Assembly (NCBI RefSeq): GCF_001428245.1
Contig: NZ_LMRV01000024.1
Span: forward strand, 63,507-127,506
Source: Paenibacillus sp. Soil522
GTDB taxonomy: Bacteria; Bacillota; Bacilli; Paenibacillales; Paenibacillaceae
Reading direction: 5' to 3'
Length of the DNA stretch: 64,000 nucleotides
Shown: in pieces, positions 7,213 to 15,423 of the stretch
How positions within the stretch are numbered: the first letter of the stretch is position 1
Layout: each line of letters begins with the position of its first letter
Notes under the pieces: model-generated
The model's input: only the letters and a program-made list of their open reading frames with translations
What the model was told of the DNA's origin: nothing
The model's database searches: none
Translations under genes and position numbers: made by a program

Positions 7213-7273
7213 TTGACAATATGATTTGTAAAAAAGTATAGTTAAAAAGTAAACAGTTAAATGGTTAACTATT
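7213..7273 (+). promoter_or_regulatory. Promoter and operator of second marR-type gene
   Basis: TTGACA (7213-7218) and TATAGT (7237-7242) are 18 bases apart. Downstream, AGTTAA-ATGG-TTAACT with ATT (7255-7273) is an imperfect palindrome that matches 15 of 19 positions with the palindrome before the next SDR gene (7778-7796). It is a likely autoregulatory site. Confidence 0.65.
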
Positions 7274-7292
7274 TAATAGGAGGTCATATCGT

Positions 7293-7733
7293 ATTGAAAA
7301 GTGGAGTCCTTTTGAACAACCAATTTTTTCGGTTAATGTTTTTCTGACACTCTATAAAACCAATCATCATTTGGTTCAACAATTGGAGGAACAACTAGGA
7401 AGGTTCGATCTGACATTGGGGCGGTGGTGTTTACTCGTTGCTCTTAAGTCCAGCGGAAGAGCGATGGTTCCTTCCGAGTTAAGTGACGACCTTGCTGTTA
7501 CGAGAGCGAACATTAGCAATTTATTAAATGCTCTGGAGCAAGCAGGCCGCATCCAAAGGAATTTCGACCCAACCAATAGGAGAAGAATTCTAGTCAGTTT
7601 AACACCAGAAGGTCATGAGATCATTTTGAATGTATGGCCTGTATATGAACAAACTATCGCTCAAAATGTAGGTAATAAACTTACTCTGGAAGAACAGGAA
7701 CAGTTGAAAAACTTGTTAAAAAAGTTGTTTTAG
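7293..7733 (+). CDS. MarR-family regulator with apparent ATT start codon
   Basis: The MarR core is clear: LDDLAVTRANISNLLNALEQ-type HTH (here SDDLAVTRANISNLLNALEQ) and the wing with NRRRILVSLTPEG. No ATG, GTG or TTG opens the frame before TTG 7371, yet coding sequence continues upstream with a proper MarR N-terminus (EKWSPFEQPIFSVNVFLTLY). TAGGAGGTC at 7278-7286 is followed eight bases later by ATT at 7293, giving a 146-residue protein. AUU starts are known for infC but are rare, so a point mutation of ATG is also possible. It probably represses itself and the SDR gene that follows. Confidence 0.75.
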   Translation: MEKWSPFEQPIFSVNVFLTLYKTNHHLVQQLEEQLGRFDLTLGRWCLLVALKSSGRAMVPSELSDDLAVTRANISNLLNALEQAGRIQRNFDPTNRRRILVSLTPEGHEIILNVWPVYEQTIAQNVGNKLTLEEQEQLKNLLKKLF

Positions 7734-7768
7734 AAATATGACTTTCTGTCCTTTTCTACAGGACAGAT

Positions 7769-7798
7769 TTGATCGATAGTTAATTAATTAACTATTAA
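7769..7798 (+). promoter_or_regulatory. Promoter with 18-bp palindromic operator before SDR gene
   Basis: TTGATC (7769-7774) and TATTAA (7793-7798) are 18 bases apart, and the spacer is filled by the perfect palindrome TAGTTAATTAATTAACTA (7777-7794). It resembles the site before the upstream MarR gene, so it is the likely operator for that regulator. Confidence 0.7.
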
Positions 7799-7867
7799 TT
7801 AGTTAATTTGTTTGAGGTGTATTATTTTTCGATCTTGAAGAATTTTAAAATCAAAGGAGAAATGAAC

Positions 7868-8614
7868 ATGTTCAAAGACAAGGTTGCGATCATCACAGGT
7901 GGCGGTGCCGGTATCGGACTTGCAGCGGCTCGGTTATTTGCTGAGAAGGGGGCAAAAGTGCTCATTACCGGGCGTCAAACGGGTCCATTGGAGGAGATTG
8001 CGGCTAGCAACCCGAACATTAAGGCTTTTACGGCGGACGTCAGTGATCCGGAGTCTGCAACCAGAACGGTTGCTGCGGCGCTTGAACATTGGGGGCGCCT
8101 CGATATCCTCGTGAACAATGCTGGTGGTGGTGTCATTCAACCGCTCGTCAATGTGAACGCAAAATCGATCAATGATATTTTCGCCGTTAACGTAGCTGGG
8201 CCTACAATGCTTGCCGCAGCAGCGATCACTCATCTCGAAGCAACCAAAGGTTCAATAATTAACATGTCTAGTACTTATGGCAGTAAAGCTGCGGCCGGCT
8301 TATCACTGTATGCCGCGAGCAAGGCTGCAGTGGAACATCTGACGCGTTGCTGGGCTCTTGAGCTCGCTCCGAAAGGAATTCGTGTGAATGCGGTCGCGAG
8401 CGGACCTGTCGAAACAGCTTTCCTTCGCGATCGTATGGGACTTACCGAAGAACAGATTAATGAGGTTAAGGATCAGGAGCGTCAGATGATCCCATTAGGA
8501 CGACGAGGTGAGACGGATGATGTAGCACGATGGATTGTGAATTTGGCCGATTCGGAATCGGGTTGGATCACCGGACAAATCATTGGAGTTGACGGCGGAC
8601 TCGTAATATCTTGA
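7868..8614 (+). CDS. SDR-family NAD(P)-dependent oxidoreductase
   Basis: A 248-residue classical short-chain dehydrogenase: TGGGAGIG nucleotide motif near residue 12, NNAG, catalytic Ser in NMSSTYG, YAASK pair, and C-terminal GVDGG. It reduces or oxidises an unidentified carbonyl or alcohol. ATG 7868 follows AAAGGAGA by eight bases; the longer frame from 7808 lacks a site. It lies 134 bases after the MarR gene and behind its probable operator, the usual arrangement of a stress-inducible detoxifying reductase and its repressor. Confidence 0.88.
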   Translation: MFKDKVAIITGGGAGIGLAAARLFAEKGAKVLITGRQTGPLEEIAASNPNIKAFTADVSDPESATRTVAAALEHWGRLDILVNNAGGGVIQPLVNVNAKSINDIFAVNVAGPTMLAAAAITHLEATKGSIINMSSTYGSKAAAGLSLYAASKAAVEHLTRCWALELAPKGIRVNAVASGPVETAFLRDRMGLTEEQINEVKDQERQMIPLGRRGETDDVARWIVNLADSESGWITGQIIGVDGGLVIS

Positions 8615-8741
8615 TCTATATAATGGGAATATTAAGCCGGTCTAAATAATAGTCGTGAACCTTTTATCAGCGGCATAAAGTGAAAGTAGTGCGATAAATG
8701 CTACCGAGCGCAATGCGTTGATGAAGGGCGGTCATGCGGCG

Positions 8742-9221
8742 ATGGTCATTTCCAGCTTTCAAGCATTCATCCAGGTGTTTGGCTTGTCCATCTCGATGAG
8801 CTTGGTGGGCGGCCTAATTGGACATTTCGTTAAAAATGGCATTATCGAAATGCCAAAGCTCGTCATAGAATATGATGAAGAAGACTTGAAGCTTTCTTCG
8901 AATTGGTTGATGAAGTGGTTTCAACGGCTGTATTATTTTGTGATCTTCGTTATTGGCTTCCGAAACCATAGCAATGCGAAGAAAAAAATTTTTTTCGATC
9001 TTGGCTTTCTAGGCGATCTATTGATCGCAATAGGAACGGGTATCCTTGCGAAGACGGCGCTGTCCATGGCGGATACGACGGACAATTTTGCAATAGTGAG
9101 CAGTTCGCTGTTGGCGGGCTATGCCGGCTTATCCTATTTGAAGAGCAAGCAGAATAAGGAGTTCGCAGAACTGTTTCCGGAAGAAATAGATGATCCAAAT
9201 CCGCGAACGGAAGTCAAATAA
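8742..9221 (+). CDS. Small membrane protein, DUF4257-like
   Basis: About 159 residues. There is a hydrophobic segment near the N-terminus (FGLSISMSLVGGLIGHFV), a charged middle, and a second hydrophobic region (LLIAIGTGILAKTAL ... SSSLLAGYAGLSYL). The pairing of a short GGLIGH helix with a late SxLAGYxG motif recalls DUF4257 proteins of Bacillus, but the central insert is larger and the assignment is tentative. ATG 8742 is preferred with AAGGGCGGT nine bases upstream; ATG 8721 and TTG 8718 are alternatives. No function is known. The small gene at 9287 follows by 65 bases. Confidence 0.6.
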   Translation: MVISSFQAFIQVFGLSISMSLVGGLIGHFVKNGIIEMPKLVIEYDEEDLKLSSNWLMKWFQRLYYFVIFVIGFRNHSNAKKKIFFDLGFLGDLLIAIGTGILAKTALSMADTTDNFAIVSSSLLAGYAGLSYLKSKQNKEFAELFPEEIDDPNPRTEVK

Positions 9222-9286
9222 CATGCAAGTTTGCTTGCGTGCTGCGTATAATGACCATAGAAAAACCTTTAAGGAGGGTGATGCGC

Positions 9287-9463
9287 ATGGGGAAAACAAC
9301 GGTCAAAGTGACTCCTGAAGAGATGCAGGAGCTTAAAAAGCTGGCTGAGATTGTCAAAAACCCTCACCTTCCGATGTCGGACCGCCGTATAGCTAAGACG
9401 CAATACGAATCCATCATTAATTTTGCAAGAAAAAGCAACCGCGGCATTATATCATCTGTTTAG
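9287..9463 (+). CDS. Small hypothetical protein (58 aa)
   Basis: A charged 58-residue protein beginning MGKTTVKVTPEEMQELKKLA, with no membrane segment and a predicted helical first half. AAGGAGGGTGAT ends a few bases before ATG 9287, a strong site that supports real translation; ATG 9281 is too close. I do not recognise a family. It may be co-transcribed with the membrane protein upstream, and it ends at a hairpin shared with the convergent AraC gene. Confidence 0.55.
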   Translation: MGKTTVKVTPEEMQELKKLAEIVKNPHLPMSDRRIAKTQYESIINFARKSNRGIISSV

Positions 9464-9482
9464 TGGAGAAGCTGCTTAAGCT

Positions 9483-9529
9483 AAAGGGACTGCTTCAAGA
9501 GGTCAATGACCAAATGACGCAGTCCCTTT
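9483..9529. terminator. Long-stem hairpin between convergent genes
   Basis: AAAGGGACTGC (9483-9493) pairs perfectly with GCAGTCCCTTT (9519-9529) around a 25-base loop, placed between the 58-residue gene and the convergent AraC gene. Confidence 0.65.
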
Positions 9530-9572
9530 GTGGCGAGAAAAGGACATATCAACTACAAAATCATGACATGGG

Positions 9573-10445
9573 TCAGACGCCATACAGCTGCCGATACAAG
9601 GTAGGCGTCATTCCTTCATGCTCCATAAACCTTTTGTTGAAATAGCTGACACTTGGATAGCCGGCATCGCTTGCAATCTGACCGATGTTGGCCTCTTTGC
9701 GCTCCAGCAGCCACTGCTTCGCCATTTGTAGCCGGCAGCGCGTAATGAAATCCATAGGTGTCATTTCCATGACGCTGCGAAATAATTTGCAGAAATAGTA
9801 GGGGCTGACACCCGCTTGCGCGGCCCATTGCTCTAGAATGAAAGGCTGCGTCGCTTCCTGCTGCATGAGCGGGAGCAGCTCCAATATACGGTTGCCGGAC
9901 GAGCTCGCTTTGCTTCCCGAGATCGGCACGGCTTGCTCGACAAACACCGCGACGGCCGCATAGGTCAGCGCGGAAAGCTTCGTTGGACGCAGCATCCGGT
10001 GCGTCTCGGCCTCGGCCAGCAGCTCTTCGTGCACTTGTTCCCATGCGGCGGGATGGCGAATGGTCCAAAGCTGGCTTTTGTGAAAGCCTCTTTCTATCAT
10101 GTAATCCTGCAAGCCTGTGCCGTAGAAATGAACCCATCTGATATCCCATGGATCGTCCTTGCTGCTGTAGTAATGCTGCCGCTGTAAGGGGAAATAAAGC
10201 ACGGCCTCCCCTGCCTCCAGCGTATGCGCCTTACCGTCTATTTCCACATAGCCTTTGCCGGAAACGACGTAATGGATATTAAAGTTGTTTAGCGAGCCGG
10301 CTGTTCGCAATGCGAAATGTTCGGGGTGATCCCAGTAATTTCCGACTGATTCAGGAAAGCAAAAGAACGGGTTTTGCGGCAGCGTAAGCAGGTGGGTTTG
10401 CCTTTGCACGTCGTTCACCTCAATGACAATATTGTTATAACTCAT
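9573..10445 (-). CDS. AraC-family transcriptional regulator
   Basis: 290 residues: an N-terminal cupin-like sensing domain (about 40-110, with GKGYVEIDGKAHTLEAGE) and a C-terminal double HTH (about 190-288, ending ASDAGYPSVSYFNKRFMEHEGMTP). It should bind a small ligand, probably a sugar, and activate a nearby operon; the divergent Gfo/Idh/MocA-AKR pair is the obvious target. ATG 10445 has no clear ribosome site. GTG 10409, preceded by GAGGTGA, is an alternative that would remove 12 residues. Confidence 0.88.
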   Translation of the reverse strand: MSYNNIVIEVNDVQRQTHLLTLPQNPFFCFPESVGNYWDHPEHFALRTAGSLNNFNIHYVVSGKGYVEIDGKAHTLEAGEAVLYFPLQRQHYYSSKDDPWDIRWVHFYGTGLQDYMIERGFHKSQLWTIRHPAAWEQVHEELLAEAETHRMLRPTKLSALTYAAVAVFVEQAVPISGSKASSSGNRILELLPLMQQEATQPFILEQWAAQAGVSPYYFCKLFRSVMEMTPMDFITRCRLQMAKQWLLERKEANIGQIASDAGYPSVSYFNKRFMEHEGMTPTLYRQLYGV

Positions 10446-10628
10446 AACAAAATAATATCATTTTATTTTTGGTTGTTCTACTTTAAACTGAAGGAAAGCA
10501 TAAGTTAACCGTTCACTTTCTACTTTTATAGCATCGCTTAACCACCTTTGATGAGATTGGACGTTAGTTTCTATTTATGCTTGCAATCACAATATAGTAA
10601 TAAAAAAATAGCTGAGGTGACGATAGGG

Positions 10629-11630
10629 ATGACGATGAAAAAGCTGAGATGGGGCATATTGGGCTGCGCGGGAATCGCGAAAAGAGCGGTAATACCCGGC
10701 CTTCATCTTTCTGAATTAAACGAGGTAGCAGCGATTGCCAGTCGCGATGCGGACAACGCTAAGAAGACGGCGGAAGAGCATAACATTAGTGCCGCCTACG
10801 GCAGCTACGAGGCGTTGCTGGCAGATGACTCGATCGATGTTATATACATTCCGCTTCCAAATCATTTACATAGGGAGTGGACCATACGCGCTGCCGAGGC
10901 GGGTAAACATATTTTGTGCGAGAAGCCGCTTGCCTTAACGGAGAAGGAAGCGGCGGAGATGGCTGAAGCTTGCAGGGAAGCGGGCGTGCTGCTCTCGGAA
11001 GCCTTCATGTACAGATACCATCCGCGGTACCAGATGATGAAGGAGATTATCGCTGCTGGAGAAATAGGCGAGGTTCGCGGCATTCGCAGCGCCTTTACGT
11101 TCAATAATGCGGGACATAAGGAAAACGTGAGATACCGCAAGGATTGGGGCGGCGGCTCGATTTACGATGTCGGATGCTATCCGATCAACGCCGCCCGCCT
11201 GCTGCTTGGGAAGGAGCCCGAGGCGGTGACAGTTCAAGCTTTATTTTCGCCGGAGCATGACGATGTCGATATGATGGCTTCCGGGTTAGTCGAGTTTGAA
11301 GGAGCGGTCTCGCTGACATTCGATTGCGGCATGTGGGCAGCGTTCCGGAACCCGCTTGAGGTGCTGGGCACGGAGGGGCTGATTGAGGTTCCGTCCGCTT
11401 ATGTGACCGGCGAGCCTGGCAGCGCTAATTTCTTTGTAAGCTCCAAAGGAGAGCGCAAAGAAATTGAGGTGCCTTATGTGAACGCTTATACCGCGCAAGC
11501 CGATCATATGGCGCGCGCCATCAATGGTGAGACAACGCTGCAATTCGGCTCAGCGGATGCTTTGAGCAATATGAAAGTCATAGACGCTTGTCTGCTCTCG
11601 GCCCGCGAGCGCACAAGAATTATTTTATAA
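10629..11630 (+). CDS. Gfo/Idh/MocA-family oxidoreductase
   Basis: A 333-residue NAD(P)-dependent sugar or inositol dehydrogenase type. The Rossmann motif GILGCAGIAKRAVIPG is at the N-terminus, the family's EKPLALT signature near residue 95, and the substrate domain follows with SIYDVGCYPINAAR. ATG 10629 follows GAGGTGA by eight bases. An aldo-keto reductase gene follows after 28 bases, so both probably act on the same oxidised or reduced sugar. The AraC gene upstream is divergent and probably controls it. Substrate is unknown. Confidence 0.88.
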   Translation: MTMKKLRWGILGCAGIAKRAVIPGLHLSELNEVAAIASRDADNAKKTAEEHNISAAYGSYEALLADDSIDVIYIPLPNHLHREWTIRAAEAGKHILCEKPLALTEKEAAEMAEACREAGVLLSEAFMYRYHPRYQMMKEIIAAGEIGEVRGIRSAFTFNNAGHKENVRYRKDWGGGSIYDVGCYPINAARLLLGKEPEAVTVQALFSPEHDDVDMMASGLVEFEGAVSLTFDCGMWAAFRNPLEVLGTEGLIEVPSAYVTGEPGSANFFVSSKGERKEIEVPYVNAYTAQADHMARAINGETTLQFGSADALSNMKVIDACLLSARERTRIIL

Positions 11631-11658
11631 GAAACGATTATCGAGGAGGTAAAAAAAG

Positions 11659-12597
11659 ATGGAATACATTCAAATTGAAGGATCACCAAAACCGGTATCG
11701 CGTTTAATGAAGGGCTCAGATTATTTTTTCCACCATTCCTACGAGAAAGCGGCAGCTAATCTGGATGCTTTTCTGGCGATTGGAGGCAATTCGGTCGACA
11801 CGGCACATATCTACTGCGGCGGACAAAGCGAGGAGGTCATCGGCCGTTACATGCAGGAGCGCGGCAACCGGGAGCAAATGGTCATTTTGACGAAAGGCGC
11901 GCATCATGATCAAACCGGTCCGCGCGTCAATAAAGAAGCGATCCGGCAGGATCTGACGGACAGCCTCGTGCGTCTGCAAACCGATTATGTCGACCTCTAT
12001 GCGCTGCATCGCGATGATACCTCCGTCCCGGCAGGAGAAGTCATCGATCTTCTGAATGAGCATGTGCAGTCAGGCAGCGTCAGAGCGATTGGCGTATCGA
12101 ACTGGTCTTGGCAGCGGATTAAGGAAGCGAATGAATATGCAGCGGCGAAGGGACTTGTCGGCTTCTCGTTCAGCAGTCCGAACCTAAGCCTTGCGAAAGC
12201 GAATGAACCGTTCTGGGCAGGCTGCGTATCTGCCGATGAGGAAACCTGCGCGTGGCATGAGGAGCAGCAGTTTCCGCTGTTATCCTGGTCGTCGCAGGCA
12301 AGGGGCTTCTTTACGGGCAGATTCTCTCCGGAAATTCGCGATAATGCTGATTTGGTACGCGTGTTTTACAGCGACGACAATTGGGAGCGGCTTGAGCGTG
12401 CAAAGCAGCTCGCAGCGGAGAAAAACGTTAGCGCGATTCAAATTGCGCTTGCATACGTGCTTAATCAGCCGTTTCCTACCTGTGCCCTGATCGGTGCGCA
12501 ATCAGCGGAAGAACTGCATTCCTGCGATGCGGGCTCGCTCATTAAGCTGACGAAGGAAGAGCTGAACTGGCTCGATCTGGCAACGCAGAAGGTTTAA
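11659..12597 (+). CDS. Aldo-keto reductase family protein
   Basis: A 312-residue TIM-barrel oxidoreductase with the AKR set: DTAHIYCGGQSEE (Asp and Tyr), Lys in ILTKGAHHD, and the His in YALHRDD. The C-terminal NADPH segment is ALIGAQSAEEL. It should reduce an aldehyde or sugar carbonyl. GAGGAGG lies ten bases before the ATG, and the gene is 28 bases downstream of the Gfo/Idh/MocA gene, so they form an operon that ends at the hairpin at 12628. Confidence 0.88.
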   Translation: MEYIQIEGSPKPVSRLMKGSDYFFHHSYEKAAANLDAFLAIGGNSVDTAHIYCGGQSEEVIGRYMQERGNREQMVILTKGAHHDQTGPRVNKEAIRQDLTDSLVRLQTDYVDLYALHRDDTSVPAGEVIDLLNEHVQSGSVRAIGVSNWSWQRIKEANEYAAAKGLVGFSFSSPNLSLAKANEPFWAGCVSADEETCAWHEEQQFPLLSWSSQARGFFTGRFSPEIRDNADLVRVFYSDDNWERLERAKQLAAEKNVSAIQIALAYVLNQPFPTCALIGAQSAEELHSCDAGSLIKLTKEELNWLDLATQKV

Positions 12598-12627
12598 TGA
12601 GACTGGCAACCGAATCGATGGATCTAG

Positions 12628-12666
12628 AGGACAAAGCTACTCTATTTGAGCAGCTTTGTCCTTTTT
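12628..12666. terminator. Bidirectional terminator
   Basis: AGGACAAAGCT (12628-12638) and AGCTTTGTCCT (12652-12662) form an 11-bp stem followed by a T-run. It overlaps the last codons of the convergent AraC gene. Confidence 0.8.
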
Positions 12667-13449
12667 GTACGCTCTTGGACTGCTCCCATACGTTTTGCGA
12701 AATAAAGCGGCAAAATGATTATAATTGTTGAAGCCGACATCCAGTGCGGCTTCGGTAGCCGTTCGGCCCATACGCTCCATTAACAGCGCAGCTTGCTGGA
12801 GACGCAGCCGATTCAGATGGTCCAGCACGCTTGCGCCCGTTTCCTGTTTGAAGAGATGGGACAGCCTGGAGTGCGAAAGTCCAACCGATTTGGCTATATC
12901 CTCGATTCGAATCGTTTTATTCATGTTGCGGGATAAATATTGCAGGGCAAGCTCGATCCGGGGGTCCAGCTGCCGCTCCAGCAGCTGGGCAGTGAGCAAA
13001 ATAATTTCCCGTAAGCCATTTTCGCACAGCGTATGCCAGAAGCTTGCTCTCTCGCGGGAATCATTCAAAATATGATGGAAGGCTTGCTGTACTCTGCTTT
13101 GCATATTGCCTTTCGGTATGGCGGCGACGATGCATTCCTCACTCGGCAGGTAGTCGATTTCAGGCAGTTTCTGAAAATGCGCCCAATAAAAAATCCAGCG
13201 GCTGCCCGGCACGGTTCCGTACTCATGAGGAATGCCGGAGCGAAGCAGTCCGATTTGTCCGCTGCTACAGCGCTTTTCCCCTTGGGGCGTGCGCAAATAG
13301 CCTTCACCCTCTAAGGTGAAAAAAATGAGCCATTCACTCATGCCGTTTGGCCTTCGATAGCGATAGGAGTCGGATTCATCAAATAGACCGCTAAGCAAAG
13401 CTCCGCCAGGCGAATCATTACCAGCCTCGTTTCCGATAGACGGATACAT
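12637..13449 (-). CDS. AraC-family transcriptional regulator
   Basis: 270 residues with an N-terminal cupin-like domain (GEGYLRTPQGEKRC ... GQIGLLRSG) and C-terminal paired HTH (ARLSHLF-type first helix SRLSHLFKQETGASV, second AALDVGFNNYNHFAALFRKTYGSSP). GAGGAGGAG precedes ATG 13449. It is divergent from the PhyH-TIM barrel pair at 13585 and probably activates it; the inverted repeat ATTACT-N7-AGTAAT (13489-13507) sits between them. Inducer unknown. Confidence 0.88.
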   Translation of the reverse strand: MYPSIGNEAGNDSPGGALLSGLFDESDSYRYRRPNGMSEWLIFFTLEGEGYLRTPQGEKRCSSGQIGLLRSGIPHEYGTVPGSRWIFYWAHFQKLPEIDYLPSEECIVAAIPKGNMQSRVQQAFHHILNDSRERASFWHTLCENGLREIILLTAQLLERQLDPRIELALQYLSRNMNKTIRIEDIAKSVGLSHSRLSHLFKQETGASVLDHLNRLRLQQAALLMERMGRTATEAALDVGFNNYNHFAALFRKTYGSSPRAYKKDKAAQIE

Positions 13450-13488
13450 TTCAGTCTCCTCCTCAAAAATTCATAATAGCAGAATACC

Positions 13489-13507
13489 ATTACTTTTCAG
13501 CAGTAAT
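13489..13507. promoter_or_regulatory. Inverted repeat in divergent AraC/PhyH intergenic region
   Basis: ATTACT (13489-13494) and AGTAAT (13502-13507) flank a 7-base spacer in the 135-base divergent gap. It is a candidate regulator site, though short and A/T-rich. Confidence 0.4.
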
Positions 13508-13584
13508 CATTCTTCCTTAAAAATAACGAAAGTTCTATGATGATGTCAAGAGCAGTGAATTTATTAGAGAAGGAGCGCTATGCG

Positions 13585-14394
13585 ATGGATAAAACTTTGA
13601 ACGTATTAACGGAGGAGCAAGTCAATCAATTCAATACAGAGGGCTATATCATTATTAAGGATCTTTTCTCGCAGGAGGACATTCGTACGATCGAGGATAC
13701 TTTTGAGGAGATTAGCCACAAGGCTGTACCTGGTTTTTTCGAGCCGGATTTATCAGGGACCGCGGATGATCCGTTAAAGCGGTTTCCGCGCGTGATGCAT
13801 CCTCACCGCTTCAATGAAACGGCCAAAAAATATTTGCTCCATAAACCGGTTATGGCTGTATTAGCCGATCTTTATGGCGAAGAGGCGCTGGCGGCCCAAA
13901 GCATGTTTTATTACAAGCCGCCGGGTTCACGCGGCCAAGCTTTGCATCAAGACAATTTTTATTTGCAGGTGGAGCCCGGCAATTGTATTGCTGCATGGAC
14001 GGCAATCGACGCGGCGAATGAAGAGAACGGCGGTTTGTTAGTCGTTCCGAAGACGAGCGAGCATGAGATTAGCTGCCCGGAACTAGCGGATTCAACCGAA
14101 TCCTTCACGACCCATTACGTCAAGCCGCCGAAGGATCAGAAGGCGATGCCGGTTATTATGGATAAGGGCGATGTTTTATTTTTTAACGGAAATCTTATTC
14201 ATGGCTCATACCGAAACAAGACGAAGGATCAATTCCGCCGTGCTTTTATTTGCCATTATGCAAACTCGTCGGCAACCCGTATCAATACCCACTACCGCCC
14301 ATTGTTCCGGGAAGACGGCACGACTATCGATTTGGAAATCAACACGGATGGGGGCCCTTGCGGAATGGAATTCGAAATGGCTTATCCGCACTAA
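13585..14394 (+). CDS. Phytanoyl-CoA dioxygenase (PhyH) family protein
   Basis: 269 residues with the 2-oxoglutarate/Fe(II) dioxygenase core of the PhyH family: the iron-binding HQD in ALHQDNFYLQ, the distal His in NGNLIHGSYRNKT and the following arginines (QFRRAF) that hold 2-oxoglutarate. It should hydroxylate a small organic substrate. ATG 13585 follows AAGGAGC by nine bases; the longer frame from 13537 has no site. The next gene starts 6 bases after its stop, so the two are coupled and probably act on one substrate. Confidence 0.85.
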   Translation: MDKTLNVLTEEQVNQFNTEGYIIIKDLFSQEDIRTIEDTFEEISHKAVPGFFEPDLSGTADDPLKRFPRVMHPHRFNETAKKYLLHKPVMAVLADLYGEEALAAQSMFYYKPPGSRGQALHQDNFYLQVEPGNCIAAWTAIDAANEENGGLLVVPKTSEHEISCPELADSTESFTTHYVKPPKDQKAMPVIMDKGDVLFFNGNLIHGSYRNKTKDQFRRAFICHYANSSATRINTHYRPLFREDGTTIDLEINTDGGPCGMEFEMAYPH

Positions 14395-14400
14395 CCGATA

Positions 14401-15261
14401 ATGAAAATAAAAGATCATTTGCGGGTCGAAATGTCATGGTGGGGAATGAACGGTCTTCAAGGAACGGCGGGGCATGGGGCAGCAATCGAGGAAAAGTTCA
14501 AGCTCATTGCGATGAACGGCTTTGACGGCATAAATGCGTTTGTGCCTGCTCCAGAGGAGTGCGGCCTTTGGAAGGAGCTGCTTCATCAATACGGCTTATC
14601 GTTTAGTGTGAATGCCTACCCTACCACGTTAGTGGAAATGTCCGATTTTTTGGATAGAGCAGCGGCTTTTGGTCAAATTGACTATATCAATGCGCAAGTG
14701 TTGAAGCCCTTTCTGACCGGCGATTCGGCGGTCGAGCTGCTCTCCGGCATCGATGCGCTGTCCAGGCAAGCGGGCATTCCGGTCTATGTCGAGACGCATC
14801 GCGGTACGATAACGCAGGATCTTATTCGTACGCAGCAGTTTATACAGGCGCTGCCGAAGCTTAAGCTTACAATTGATTATTCCCATTACGTCGTGGCAGG
14901 CGAGCTGCACACGGTGTCACCCGAAGCGGAGCAAATGCTGCAGAGCTTGCTGCCGAACGCCTACAGCATTCATACACGTATTTCGAATGGCGAGCAAATT
15001 CAGATCGACCCTGGCGAGACGGGCCATCATCCGATGCTGCCCCATTTTGCAAGATGGTGGGAAAGCGCAATGCGGCATTGGCGCAGTAGTCCAAGACAAG
15101 AGGGAGAAACCTTTCCTGTCGTTATTGAACTGGGGCCGCCGCCATATGCGATAACGGAGGGCGGGGCCGGCTTCAGACAATCTGAGATTAGCGACCGCTG
15201 GTCGCAGTCGCTCTATTTGAAGCAATTGGTACAGCAGCTTTGGCAAAAAGCATGCCTATAA
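14401..15261 (+). CDS. TIM-barrel sugar isomerase/epimerase-like protein
   Basis: 286 residues. The sequence MSWWGMNGL ... KFKLIAMNGFDGINAFVP ... IPVYVETHRGTITQD ... KLTIDYSHYVVAGE matches the xylose-isomerase-like TIM barrel (AP-endonuclease 2 fold), with Glu, Asp and His candidates for a metal site in VETHR, DYSHY and IHTRIS. It has no clear ribosome site and starts 6 bases after the PhyH stop, so translation is probably coupled. It is likely to isomerise or cleave the hydroxylated product of the upstream dioxygenase, but the reaction is not known. Confidence 0.75.
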   Translation: MKIKDHLRVEMSWWGMNGLQGTAGHGAAIEEKFKLIAMNGFDGINAFVPAPEECGLWKELLHQYGLSFSVNAYPTTLVEMSDFLDRAAAFGQIDYINAQVLKPFLTGDSAVELLSGIDALSRQAGIPVYVETHRGTITQDLIRTQQFIQALPKLKLTIDYSHYVVAGELHTVSPEAEQMLQSLLPNAYSIHTRISNGEQIQIDPGETGHHPMLPHFARWWESAMRHWRSSPRQEGETFPVVIELGPPPYAITEGGAGFRQSEISDRWSQSLYLKQLVQQLWQKACL

Positions 15262-15265
15262 CGGG

Positions 15266-15302
15266 AACCCGGCTTGGACAACATTCGTCCAGTCGGGTTT
15301 TT
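15266..15302 (+). terminator. Rho-independent terminator
   Basis: AACCCG (15266-15271) pairs with CGGGTT (15294-15299), with inner GGAC/GTCC, followed by TTTTT. It closes the PhyH-TIM barrel operon. Confidence 0.8.
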
Positions 15303-15331
15303 GTCTGTTAAGCGCCAGCTGGTTTAATATT

Positions 15332-15388
15332 GTCCAAGAGCAAAGTCTAATTTTGTCCAATTAAACGCTTTCATGTTCAGGCTATAAT
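15332..15388 (+). promoter_or_regulatory. GH30 promoter with GTCCAA direct repeat (YesN-type site)
   Basis: GTCCAA occurs at 15332-15337 and again at 15355-15360, 23 bases apart, and TATAAT is at 15383-15388. No good -35 box is present; the second repeat covers that position. The same two repeats and -10 box recur with identical spacing before the ABC operon at 19733-19789. The two regions agree almost base for base from AGTCTAATT to CGCTTTCAT, which points to a shared activator, most likely the YesN-like regulator at 18667. Confidence 0.75.
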
Positions 15389-15423
15389 GAAAAAAACGCT
15401 TACAAGGAGTGGGGTTTGCAGTT

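Noticed and set aside
9616-10149. Minus-strand 177-codon frame overlapping an AraC gene
   Set aside because: Out of frame within the AraC coding sequence, with composition typical of a shadow frame.
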